Assembly: GCF_011043625.1 (NCBI RefSeq)
Contig: NZ_JAAKGT010000003.1
Location: forward strand, 186,001 to 250,000
Reading direction: 5' to 3'
Source of the DNA: Caulobacter sp. 602-2
GTDB taxonomy: Bacteria; Pseudomonadota; Alphaproteobacteria; Caulobacterales; Caulobacteraceae
Length of the DNA: 64,000 bases
Below are positions 16,867 through 24,972 of the stretch, in pieces. The notes below the pieces were generated by a model, which searched no databases, had not been told where the DNA came from, and saw only the letters and a program-made list of their open reading frames with translations. The translations under genes were made by a program, and so were the position numbers. How positions within the stretch are numbered: position 1 is the stretch's first letter; the number at the start of each line of letters is the position of its first letter.

Positions 16867-18185
16867 GCGGCCTCCCCGCCCTCGGCCGCCAGGTCCAGCC
16901 GGGCGCGGACGGCGGCGTGGGCTTCGGCGGTCAGGCCATGGCCGCGCACGACGAAGGCGGCGACCAGCCCCACGACCAGCGGAGCCCAGATGGCCAGGGC
17001 CGCGATGGCGGCCAGGGCGGCCGGCGGCTGCACGACGGCCTTGGCCTGGAAGCCGGCCGCGCCGAGCACGGCGAAGGCCGCCGCCGGCCCGATGACCGCG
17101 CCCAGCTTGTTGGAGTTGGCGAACAGGGCCGACAGCAGGCCCGTGTGGTCGACGCCGGTCCGCAGTCGTTCCTCGTCGCCGACGTCGGCCAGCATCGAGC
17201 GCACCAACACCGGCCCGGCCGACAGGGTGGCCCCGAACAGCAGCATCAGCGCGGCACCCGCCGGCAGCGGGCCGAAGGGCGCCAGATGGACCACCGCCAG
17301 CAGCGCCGCATAGGCCAGGAAGGCGATCATGGCGGCCTTGTGCTTGCCCAGCGCCCCGCCCAGTCGGCTCCACAGCCACACGCCCGCCAGCGATCCGGCG
17401 TTGGTGGCGAACAGCAGCACCGCCGCCTGCGCGGTCGACAGGCCCCGTCCGGCCCCGAAGTAGAAGAAGAACATCGCCCCGTTGGTGGCGACCGCCATGC
17501 CGATCAGCAGGTCGACGGCCAGCAGCCGCGCGACGCTTGGACGAACCAGCAGCTTCAGATAGGCGGCCAGGGCGACCTTGGGGCGCGGCCCCGACGGCGG
17601 CTCGGGCGCCAGCAGCAGGGCCAGGATCACGCCCAGGGGCGCGGCGACCAGGATGAACCTGCCCATGGCCGGCACGATGGCGGCCGCATCGCCGCGCAGG
17701 CCGGGCAGCATCGGCAGGGCCGAGATCACCAGGCTGCCGACCAGATAGGCCGCCTGCCACCAGCCGAAGACGCTGTTGCGCTCGGCATAGTCGCCGCTCA
17801 GCGCCACGCCCCACCCCAGCTGGGCCACGAAACAGATCGACCAGGCCGCATAGACCCCGACCAGGCTGACGACCAGCCAGGCCATGCCCGCCCCGGCGGG
17901 CGGCATGAACAGGCTCCAGACGCTGACCAGCAGCAGCGGCGCTCCCAGCGCCATCCACAGCTTGAAGCGGCCAAAGCGCGAGCGCGTGCGGTCCATGGCC
18001 GCGCCGATCAGCGGGTCGAAGCCGATGTCGAGCAGGCGGACGATGGCGAAGGCGGCGCCGACCGCGGCCACCGGCAATCCGCGCTCGCCCACATAGAAGG
18101 CCGGCAGGAAGATCAACAGCGGCAGGCTGATCCCGGCGAAGCCGACGCTGGGCGCGGCATAGGCGGCCTTGGTCAAGATGCGCAT
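16863..18185 (-). CDS. GPH-type MFS transporter embedded in a two-component operon
   Basis: 440 residues, about twelve spans. DRTRSRFGRFKLWM after span 2 is the signature of the glycoside-pentoside-hexuronide:cation symporter family. It overlaps the kinase gene by 13 nt at its 5' end and the regulator gene by 4 nt at its 3' end, so the three proteins should be made together. It may import the compound the kinase responds to, or act as a co-sensor as UhpC does for UhpB. The sugar substrate is unknown. Confidence 0.88.
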   Translation of the reverse strand: MRILTKAAYAAPSVGFAGISLPLLIFLPAFYVGERGLPVAAVGAAFAIVRLLDIGFDPLIGAAMDRTRSRFGRFKLWMALGAPLLLVSVWSLFMPPAGAGMAWLVVSLVGVYAAWSICFVAQLGWGVALSGDYAERNSVFGWWQAAYLVGSLVISALPMLPGLRGDAAAIVPAMGRFILVAAPLGVILALLLAPEPPSGPRPKVALAAYLKLLVRPSVARLLAVDLLIGMAVATNGAMFFFYFGAGRGLSTAQAAVLLFATNAGSLAGVWLWSRLGGALGKHKAAMIAFLAYAALLAVVHLAPFGPLPAGAALMLLFGATLSAGPVLVRSMLADVGDEERLRTGVDHTGLLSALFANSNKLGAVIGPAAAFAVLGAAGFQAKAVVQPPAALAAIAALAIWAPLVVGLVAAFVVRGHGLTAEAHAAVRARLDLAAEGGEAA

Positions 18186-19777
18186 GGATCCCCCGCGAGC
18201 CGGTCGTCGCCCCCGACGTCTCCGGCGGGGACGGTGAAGCCGACGATCGCCCCGCCGTCTTGTACGTTCCGGGCCTCGATGGACCCGCCGTGCGCCTCGA
18301 CGATCGAGCGGCAGATCGACAGGCCCATGCCCATGCCCGTGGCCCTGGTGGTGAAGAAGCTGTCGAACAGATGCGGCAGGGCCGCCGCGGGGATCCCCGG
18401 TCCGGTGTCCTCGACATCGACCCGCACCAGCCCCTCGCCCAGCGCGGCAGCGCGCAGGGTCACCTGGCGCCGGACGCTGTCGGCGGCGGCCATGGCCTGC
18501 AGGGCGTTCATCGCCAGATTGACCACCACCTGCTGCAGCTGGGTGCGGTCGCCGGTGACCAAGGGCAGGCCTGGCGGCAGGTCGAGCACCAGGCTCGCGC
18601 CCCGCCCCTGGATCTCGTGGCCAAGGAACTGGGCGGCTTCCGCGACCAGTTCCGGGATCACGATCGGCTCGCGGCGCGGCTCGCCGCGCTGGGCCATCTG
18701 GCGGATGCGGGCGATGATGTCGGCAGCCCGGCGGGCGTCGGCGACCATCCGCGTGTTGAGCACCCTGGCCTCGCCGACGTCGGGCTCGGCGCGGCCCAGC
18801 CAGCGCAGCCCCGCCTCGCCGTTGGTGACGATCGCCGCCAGCGGCTGGTTGACCTCGTGGGCGATCGAGGCGGTCAGCTCGCCCAGCATCGCCACCCGCG
18901 CGGCATGGGCCAGGTCCGCCTGGGCCTTCTCCAGCGCGCGGCGGGCGGCGGCCTGCTCGGAAATGTCGATGACCCCGACCAGCACCGTGCCCCGGCCCTT
19001 GTTCTGGGTGGGCCAGGCCACGGTCAACAGGGCCTCCAGCGGGGCCCCGTCGGCGCGCGACAGCACCGTCTCGGCGACGAAGTTGGGGCGGTTGGCGATA
19101 GCCGCCATCAGGCTGGCGGCGAACACCCCCTGACTGGCTTCGGGCCAGAACGGTCCGATCGACGCGCCGACCAGATCCCCGCGCGCCACCCCGAACATCT
19201 CCAGGGTCTTGTCGTTGACGTCGACGACGCGAGTGGAGTCGATGGCCGCCCGGAGGAAGTCCGGGTTGGCGGCGAAATAGGCGCGCGGATCGACGGGGCC
19301 GGCGTTGAACAGGTCCTCCAGCATCCGCCGCACGCCGCTGAAGTCGAGATCCCAGAACGAGGCGGCCGTGGCGTGGAAAAGGTTGCGATAGCGGTGCTCG
19401 GTCTCCAGAGCCTCGCGAACCTCGCGCTCCAGGCCGCCCAGGTCGCGGCCGATCTCGACCACGTCGCGCACCGCCCCGTCTGCGGCGCGCCTGACCCGCC
19501 AGCGCACCTGCACGCGAAGCGCCCGGCCGTCAGCGGCGAGGCGGGCGACCTCGCCCTCCCACGCCCCGTCCGCCAGCAACCGCCGCTCGATCTCGGCGAC
19601 GGTCAGCGGATGGCGGGTGCCGAGCAGGTCATGGATCGAGCGGCCGAGGGCCTCGTCGCGCGCAAAGCCGTACAGGGCCTGCGCCCCGGCGTTCCAGCCG
19701 ACCACCCGGCCCCGCGCGTCGCGCACGACGACGCCGTCTTCGACCATGTCGAGGATCGACGCATCGTCCCTGTCCAT
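18173..19777 (-). CDS. Soluble PAS-PAS histidine kinase (FixL-like class)
   Basis: 534 residues without membrane spans. PAS domain 1 covers about residues 5-115 (VEDGVVVRDARGRVVGWNAGAQALYGF). A second PAS region covers about 130-280 with an insert that resembles sensor domains of fungal or rhizobial kinases (YRNLFHATAASFWDLDFSG). HisKA phospho-acceptor is His307 in ASIAHEVNQPLAAI. ATPase motifs are NLAMNALQAM, DTGPGIP and GMGMGLSICRSIV. The gene overlaps the downstream transporter gene by 13 nt. A lone receiver gene lies 78 nt upstream. The input signal is not evident. Confidence 0.9.
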   Translation of the reverse strand: MDRDDASILDMVEDGVVVRDARGRVVGWNAGAQALYGFARDEALGRSIHDLLGTRHPLTVAEIERRLLADGAWEGEVARLAADGRALRVQVRWRVRRAADGAVRDVVEIGRDLGGLEREVREALETEHRYRNLFHATAASFWDLDFSGVRRMLEDLFNAGPVDPRAYFAANPDFLRAAIDSTRVVDVNDKTLEMFGVARGDLVGASIGPFWPEASQGVFAASLMAAIANRPNFVAETVLSRADGAPLEALLTVAWPTQNKGRGTVLVGVIDISEQAAARRALEKAQADLAHAARVAMLGELTASIAHEVNQPLAAIVTNGEAGLRWLGRAEPDVGEARVLNTRMVADARRAADIIARIRQMAQRGEPRREPIVIPELVAEAAQFLGHEIQGRGASLVLDLPPGLPLVTGDRTQLQQVVVNLAMNALQAMAAADSVRRQVTLRAAALGEGLVRVDVEDTGPGIPAAALPHLFDSFFTTRATGMGMGLSICRSIVEAHGGSIEARNVQDGGAIVGFTVPAGDVGGDDRLAGDPCAS

Positions 19778-19855
19778 CCCGGTCCGCCTCCCCGCGTCCC
19801 TCGCCTCACGCCTTACTGACCGGCCCGCCGCGCGCCGGAAACCCCCGTTCGGGTG

Positions 19856-20227
19856 TCAGCGCCCCGCCAGCGCCCTTTCCAGGCAGTCGAGCAGGTCGTC
19901 GGCCGCGAACGGCTTGCGCAGCACGCACAGCGCCCCGCTCTGCGCCGCCTTGGCCAGCAGCGCCGTCTCGGTGCGCGCGGTGATGATCACGACCGGCGGC
20001 CCCATCGCCGCCGCCCGCAGCTGAAGAGCCAGGTCCACGCCGCTGAGGCCGGGCAGACGGATGTCGGTGATCAGGCAATCGGCCGCCTGCGCCTCGCCGG
20101 ACTCCAGAAAGGCCTCGGCCGACCCGTGCCCCGTGCCGACATGGCCGATCGACCGCACCAGCGCGATCAGGGCCTCGCGCAGCGAGGTGTCGTCATCGAT
20201 GATCGCGATCCGCGCAGGGCTGGCCAA
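19856..20227 (-). CDS. Single-domain receiver protein
   Basis: 123 residues consisting only of a receiver domain: acidic Asp11-13, phospho-acceptor Asp55 (CLITDIRLPGLSG), Thr in IITART, Lys in LRKPF. It lacks an output domain, so it may act as a phosphate sink or adaptor for the kinase at 18173-19777. It starts with TTG at 20227 behind a strong GAGGAAGGA ribosome-binding site. It resembles the receiver of the FixJ-type regulator in the same cluster, suggesting duplication. Confidence 0.85.
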   Translation of the reverse strand: MASPARIAIIDDDTSLREALIALVRSIGHVGTGHGSAEAFLESGEAQAADCLITDIRLPGLSGVDLALQLRAAAMGPPVVIITARTETALLAKAAQSGALCVLRKPFAADDLLDCLERALAGR

Positions 20228-20326
20228 GGCCTGGTCCTTCCTCGGCCCGCGACGCCCGCCGGCCCTCGCCCCCTTGTTTCCACGCCCAGGCCCGGCGCGA
20301 AATCATACGGAAGTGTTAGGCCTGCG

Positions 20327-20788
20327 CTAAAGCGGCAGTTGCACCGTGCTCTTGACCTCTTCCAGCACCGCGTACGTGCGGGTCTCACGCACGCCCGGCA
20401 TCTTGACCAGGATGTCGCCGAGGAAGCTGCGATAGGCGTCCATGTCGCGCACCCGCGCCTTGATCAGATAGTCGAAGCCGCCGGCCACCATGTGGCACTC
20501 CAGCACCTCGGGCGCGCGGCGGATGGCGGCGGCGAAGTCCTCGAACACCTCGCCGGTCGTGCGGTCCAGCACCACCTCGACGAAGATCAGCAGCGCCCGG
20601 TCGACCTTGGCCGGATCCAGCAGGGCCGCGTAGCCGGTGATGAAGCCGCGCTCGCGCAGGCGCCGCACCCGGTCGAAGGTCGCCGCCGGCGACAGATTGC
20701 AGCGCTTGGCCAGCTCGGCGTTCGTGATCCGGCCGTCGGCTTGCAGCACGCGCAGGAGCCGGCGATCGGTGTCATCTAGAGCGGACAT
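20327..20788 (-). CDS. putR: Lrp/AsnC-family regulator, probable PutR
   Basis: 153 residues: AsnC-type HTH at 1-60 (DDTDRRLLRVLQADGRITNAELAKR) followed by the RAM ligand-binding domain (EVFEDFAAAIRRAPEVLECHMVAGGFDYLIKAR region). In alphaproteobacteria a member of this family, PutR, is divergent from putA and activates it in response to proline. The same divergent position here supports the name. Its start faces the 460-nt control region containing the direct repeat pair. Confidence 0.85.
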   Translation of the reverse strand: MSALDDTDRRLLRVLQADGRITNAELAKRCNLSPAATFDRVRRLRERGFITGYAALLDPAKVDRALLIFVEVVLDRTTGEVFEDFAAAIRRAPEVLECHMVAGGFDYLIKARVRDMDAYRSFLGDILVKMPGVRETRTYAVLEEVKSTVQLPL

Positions 20789-20832
20789 GGATTTTCGTCA
20801 CTTTCAGCGAAGATAATTTTGAAAATAGCGAT

Positions 20833-20851
20833 AACAAACAAAGCACCTTCG
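20833..20851 (+). repeat. Direct repeat, copy 1 (putR-putA region)
   Basis: AACAAACAAAGCACCTTCG. Copy 2 at 21184-21202 differs in one base. Similarity continues loosely to a CTACA 14 nt further on in both copies. Confidence 0.8.
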
Positions 20852-21183
20852 GAACGAAGAGGCCTACACCCTCAATCGCCCTAGCGAAGCTTCCCCCACG
20901 CCGTTCCCCCCAGTCGGCGCGCTTCGCCAAGGACCTCCCGCTCGGCGGGAAAGCTCGCCACGCATCCCCCAGCGTCGGCGACGAGCGGAAGGGACGCGCG
21001 AGTCCCCCCGAGACGCGTCCCTTCCAGTGCTCCCCTTCCCTCAGCCCGCCGGCTCCTCGTAACCTGTCGTTCGCCGACCCGCGTCCATGCGCGCCGCGAC
21101 GCCCTGTCGCGGGGCTTTTCGCGCGCCTGGAGCAGACGACGTTTTTCGACGTTTACGCCGAACAGGATACGGAAGCCAGAGCC

Positions 21184-21202
21184 AACAAACGAAGCACCTT
21201 CG
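21184..21202 (+). repeat. Direct repeat, copy 2 (putR-putA region)
   Basis: AACAAACGAAGCACCTTCG, 18 of 19 bases identical to copy 1, ending 46 nt before the putA start codon. It is followed by GGCTACAGC, which resembles a Caulobacter -10 element. Confidence 0.8.
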
Positions 21203-21248
21203 ATCATAGCCGGGCTACAGCGACGATAAATCATTAGCGAGGCGCATC

Positions 21249-24200
21249 ATGGCCGATTGGGATTCCCTGGACGACGGCAAGTACCGTGACGAGAAGGCGG
21301 TGATCGCCGACCTGCTGGCCGCGGGCCCCTTGTCCAGCGAGGATCGCGCCGCCGTCCGCGCCGAGGCCGAGGCCCTGGTGCGCGGCGCCCGCCGTTCGGT
21401 CCGCAAGCAGGGCGTGGTCGAAAGCTTCCTGCAGGAGTTCAGCCTGGGCACCCGCGAGGGCCTGGCCCTGATGTGCCTGGCCGAAGCCCTGCTGCGCACC
21501 CCCGACGACGACACCCGCGACCGCCTGATCGCCGAGAAGATCGGCTCGGCCGACTGGGCCAGCCACCTGGGCGGCTCCGACAGCCTGTTCGTCAACGCCT
21601 CGACCTGGGGCCTGATGCTGACCGGCAAGATCGTCGAGCCCGACGATGAGGCGCAGAAGGACCTGCCGGCGTTTATCAAAAAGATCGCCGGCCGCCTGGG
21701 CGAGCCGGTCATCCGCGCCGCCGTGGGCCAGGCCATCCGCATCATGGGCGAACAGTTCGTCCTGGGCCGCACCATCGAGGCGGCCATCAAGCGTGCGGCG
21801 AACGAAGACACGATGTGCTCGTTCGACATGCTGGGCGAAGGCGCCCGCACCGCCGCCGACGCGGCCCGCTACGAGAAGTCCTACGCCGACGCCATCGAGA
21901 CGGTCGGCAAGCTGTCGAACAGGGCCGGCCCCGAAGCCGGTCACGGCGTGTCGGTGAAGCTGTCGGCCCTGTGCCCGCGCTACGAGGCCACCCACGAGGA
22001 CCGCGTGTGGGAGGAGCTCTATCCCCGCACCCTGCGCCTGGCCCTGATCGCCGCCAAGTACGACATCAACTTCACCATCGACGCTGAAGAGGCCGATCGC
22101 CTGGCCCTGTCGCTGAAGCTGCTCGACAAGCTGTGCCGCGAGCCGGCCCTGGCGGAGTGGAAGGGCCTCGGCCTGGCCGTGCAGGCCTACCAGAAGCGCT
22201 GCGGCGAGGTGATCGCCCGCCTGAAGGCGCTGTCGGAAGAGACCGGCCGCCGCCTGATGGTGCGCCTGGTCAAGGGCGCCTACTGGGACAGCGAGATCAA
22301 GCGCGCCCAGGTCGCCGGCCGCCCGGACTATCCGGTCTACACGACCAAGCCCGCCACCGACCTGTCGTACCTGGTCAACGCCAAGGCCCTGATCGGGGCC
22401 GCGCCCCACCTCTACGCTCAGTTCGCCACCCACAACGCCCACACCCTGGCGGCCGTGGTGCGCATGGCCAAGAACGCCGGCGTCAGGATCGAGCACCAGC
22501 GCCTGCACGGCATGGGCGAGGCGCTCTACAAGGCCGCCGACGACCTCTATGACGGCATCACCCTGCGCGCCTACGCCCCCGTCGGCGGGCACGAGGACCT
22601 GCTGCCCTACCTGGTGCGCCGCCTGCTGGAGAACGGCGCCAACACCAGCTTCGTCCACGCCCTGCTCGACGAGCGGGTGCCGGTCGAGAAGGTGGTCACC
22701 GACCCGATCGACGTGGTCGAGGCCCACCCCGACCGTCACGCCAAGATCCCCCCCCCGATCGACGTCTATGGCGAAGGCCGCAAGAACAGCGCTGGCCTGG
22801 ACCTGTCGACCCGCGCCGACCGCTACCGCCTGTCGGCGGCGGTGAGCGTGCTGGACGCAGCCCCGCTGCAGTCGGGCCCGCTGGTCGGCGGCAAGATGGA
22901 AGCCGGCGGCCCGCCGCTGCCGGTGGTCTCGCCCGTCGACGCCGGCCGCGTGGTCGGCGCGGTGTCGGAAGCCCAGCTGCCGCAGATCGACAAGGCCTTC
23001 AAGCTGGCCCGCGCCGCCCAACCGGCCTGGGACCAGGCCGGCGGCCCGGCCCGCGCCAAGGTGCTGCGCGCCATGGGCGACGCCCTGGAAGCCAATATCG
23101 AGCGCCTGATCGCCATCCTGTCGCGCGAAGCCGGCAAGACGCTGTCGGACGGCATCGCCGAGGTGCGCGAGGCGGTCGACTTCTGCCGCTACTACGCGGT
23201 GCTGGCCGAAAAGCAGTTCGGCGAGCCCGAGGTGCTGAAGGGTCCGGTCGGCGAGACCAACACCCTTGGCCTGGCCGGTCGCGGCGTCTTCGTCTGCATC
23301 AGCCCGTGGAACTTCCCGCTGGCCATCTTCACCGGCCAGATCGCCGCGGCCCTGGCCGCCGGCAACGCCGTGGTCGCCAAGCCGGCCGAGCAGACGCCGA
23401 TCATCGCCTACGAGGCCGTGAAGCTGTATCACGCCGCGGGCCTTGACCCGCGCCTGCTGGCTCTGCTGCCCGGCCGCGGCGAGACCGTCGGCGCGGCCTT
23501 GACCGCCCATGAGGGCCTGGACGGCGTGGCCTTCACCGGCGGCACCGACACGGCCTGGCGGATCAACCAGACCCTCGCTCAGCGGCAAGGCCCGATCGTG
23601 CCGTTCATCGCCGAGACCGGCGGCCTGAACGGCATGTTCGTCGACACGACGGCGCAGCGCGAACAGGTGATCGACGACGTGATCGTCTCGGCCTTCGGTT
23701 CGGCCGGCCAGCGCTGCTCGGCCCTGCGCCTGCTGTTCCTGCCGCACGACACCGCTGACCACATCATCGAGGGTCTGAAGGGCGCCATGGACGCCCTGGT
23801 GGTGGCCGACCCGGCCGACGCCTCGACCGACGTCGGCCCGGTGATCGACGCCGACGCCAAGGACGCGCTGGAAAAGCACCTGGCCCGCCTCAAGCACGAG
23901 GCCAAGGTGCTGCACGCCCTGGAGGCCCCGGCCGGCGGAACTTTCTTCGGTCCGGTGCTGGCCGAAATCCCGGCCGCCGACTTCCTCGAGCGCGAGGTGT
24001 TCGGCCCGATCCTGCACGTGGTCCGCTACAAGCCAGAGGACCTGGAGCAGGTGGCCGGCGCCCTGGCGGCCCGCCGCTACGGCCTGACGCTCGGCGTGCA
24101 CTCGCGCATCCAGGCCTTCGCCGACGAAGTGGTGCGCCTGGTTCCGGCCGGCAACGCCTACGTCAACCGCACCATGACCGGCGCGGTGGTGGGCGTGCAG

Positions 24201-24338
24201 CCGTTCGGCGGCGAGGGCCTGTCGGGCACCGGCCCCAAGGCCGGCGGCCCCCACGCCCTGCTGCGCTTCGCCGTCGAGCGCGCGCTCAGCGTCAACATCA
24301 CCGCCCAGGGCGGCGACCCGGCGCTGCTGAACCTCTGA
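21249..24338 (+). CDS. putA: Bifunctional proline dehydrogenase / glutamate-semialdehyde dehydrogenase PutA
   Basis: 1029 residues. The FAD-dependent proline dehydrogenase barrel occupies about residues 80-470 (RLMVRLVKGAYWDSEIK, YAQFATHNAHTLAA, EHQRLHGMGEALY). The NAD-dependent dehydrogenase occupies about 540-1020, with PWNFPLAIFTGQ, FTGGTDTAW, ETGGLNGMF and catalytic Cys823 in SAGQRCSALR. Together they oxidise proline to glutamate with substrate channelling. The N-terminal ribbon-helix-helix repressor domain of E. coli PutA is absent, as in short type A PutAs; regulation is therefore left to the adjacent Lrp-type gene. No clear terminator follows. Confidence 0.97.
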   Translation: MADWDSLDDGKYRDEKAVIADLLAAGPLSSEDRAAVRAEAEALVRGARRSVRKQGVVESFLQEFSLGTREGLALMCLAEALLRTPDDDTRDRLIAEKIGSADWASHLGGSDSLFVNASTWGLMLTGKIVEPDDEAQKDLPAFIKKIAGRLGEPVIRAAVGQAIRIMGEQFVLGRTIEAAIKRAANEDTMCSFDMLGEGARTAADAARYEKSYADAIETVGKLSNRAGPEAGHGVSVKLSALCPRYEATHEDRVWEELYPRTLRLALIAAKYDINFTIDAEEADRLALSLKLLDKLCREPALAEWKGLGLAVQAYQKRCGEVIARLKALSEETGRRLMVRLVKGAYWDSEIKRAQVAGRPDYPVYTTKPATDLSYLVNAKALIGAAPHLYAQFATHNAHTLAAVVRMAKNAGVRIEHQRLHGMGEALYKAADDLYDGITLRAYAPVGGHEDLLPYLVRRLLENGANTSFVHALLDERVPVEKVVTDPIDVVEAHPDRHAKIPPPIDVYGEGRKNSAGLDLSTRADRYRLSAAVSVLDAAPLQSGPLVGGKMEAGGPPLPVVSPVDAGRVVGAVSEAQLPQIDKAFKLARAAQPAWDQAGGPARAKVLRAMGDALEANIERLIAILSREAGKTLSDGIAEVREAVDFCRYYAVLAEKQFGEPEVLKGPVGETNTLGLAGRGVFVCISPWNFPLAIFTGQIAAALAAGNAVVAKPAEQTPIIAYEAVKLYHAAGLDPRLLALLPGRGETVGAALTAHEGLDGVAFTGGTDTAWRINQTLAQRQGPIVPFIAETGGLNGMFVDTTAQREQVIDDVIVSAFGSAGQRCSALRLLFLPHDTADHIIEGLKGAMDALVVADPADASTDVGPVIDADAKDALEKHLARLKHEAKVLHALEAPAGGTFFGPVLAEIPAADFLEREVFGPILHVVRYKPEDLEQVAGALAARRYGLTLGVHSRIQAFADEVVRLVPAGNAYVNRTMTGAVVGVQPFGGEGLSGTGPKAGGPHALLRFAVERALSVNITAQGGDPALLNL

Positions 24339-24350
24339 CTTGACGTCCCC

Positions 24351-24380
24351 GGCCATGGGCGAGACTCTTCGCCCATGGCC
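24351..24380. promoter_or_regulatory. Perfect inverted repeat over the antitoxin start codon
   Basis: Arms GGCCATGGGCGA (24351-24362) and TCGCCCATGGCC (24369-24380) with a 6-nt loop. The antitoxin ATG (24375-24377) lies inside the right arm. TTGACGT at 24340-24346 just upstream resembles a Caulobacter -35 element. It is probably the autoregulatory operator and may also form an mRNA hairpin that hides the start codon. Confidence 0.7.
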
Positions 24381-24626
24381 GACGGCTTCGACATCCATAT
24401 CGACGAAGAGCAAGCCGCCCGGCTCCAGGCCGTGGCGGACCAGCTTGGCCTGTCGGCCGCCGACTATGCGAGGTCGCTGATCGATGCCGGGCTGGAGGAC
24501 TTGCCCCCCGGAACGATCGACCCCGATCCGGCCATCGACCGGGCTATCGTGGCCAAGGCCAGGGAAACCGGAAACACCGTGCCCTGGGCCCAAGTGCGCG
24601 ATCGTCTACGCGCTCGCCATCGCTGA
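24375..24626 (+). CDS. ParD-like antitoxin
   Basis: 83 residues. The N-terminal FDIHIDEEQAARLQAVADQLGLSAADYARSLIDAG region has a ribbon-helix-helix pattern and the C-terminal part is charged and probably unfolded until bound to toxin. The start codon lies within a perfect inverted repeat. It lies 12 nt before a RelE/ParE toxin gene on the same strand. Name is by pattern and context. Confidence 0.8.
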   Translation: MADGFDIHIDEEQAARLQAVADQLGLSAADYARSLIDAGLEDLPPGTIDPDPAIDRAIVAKARETGNTVPWAQVRDRLRARHR

Positions 24627-24638
24627 ACCGCACTGCCC

Positions 24639-24917
24639 GTGCGCCCCGTCGATCTTTCGCCTGAGGCCGAGATCGACGTGGAGCGACTGCACGACTTTCT
24701 ATTCGAAAAGAACCCAAGGGCGGCGGCGCGTCTGGTCGAAACCCTGGACCGCGCCTTCACGAGTCTCGCCTCGGTGTCGGACAGGGGACGGGATCTGGGC
24801 GAAGGCCTGCGCGAGCTGAGCGTGCGGTTTGGCGGCCGCTCCTACGTCGTACGCTACGCATCCGACCCGGACGGCGTGATCGTCACCCGGATCTGGCACG
24901 GGCTGGAGCAGCGGTAG
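24639..24917 (+). CDS. RelE/ParE-family toxin
   Basis: 92 residues beginning with GTG (MRPVDLSPEAEIDVERLHDFL), the usual ParE N-terminus, and ending VRYASDPDGVIVTRIWHGLEQR, the conserved RIWH-type strand of the family. ParE proteins poison gyrase, RelE proteins cleave mRNA; the sequence is closer to ParE but the activity cannot be fixed. It is intact and paired with an intact antitoxin. Confidence 0.85.
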   Translation: MRPVDLSPEAEIDVERLHDFLFEKNPRAAARLVETLDRAFTSLASVSDRGRDLGEGLRELSVRFGGRSYVVRYASDPDGVIVTRIWHGLEQR

Positions 24918-24972
24918 ACGGCTGCTCACCGGCATGCACAATCTCCGGTGCAGTTCTCGGGGAGCCTTCGCC

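Larger units (their letters stand above)
20789..21248. promoter_or_regulatory. putR-putA divergent control region
   Basis: 460 nt. The first ~70 nt beside putR are unusually A/T-rich for this genome (GATAATTTTGAAAATAGCGAT). Two 19-nt direct repeats lie at 20833-20851 and 21184-21202, with a GC-rich ~330-nt stretch between them. An open frame of 117 codons on the minus strand in that stretch has no recognisable domain and is not called. Lrp-type proteins bind A/T-rich repeated sites, so this is the likely PutR target. Confidence 0.65.

Noticed and set aside
20881..21234. 117-codon minus-strand frame between putR and putA
   Set aside because: Arg/Gly-rich product with no domain, weak start, and it fills a control region with direct repeats. 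It is not supported as a gene.
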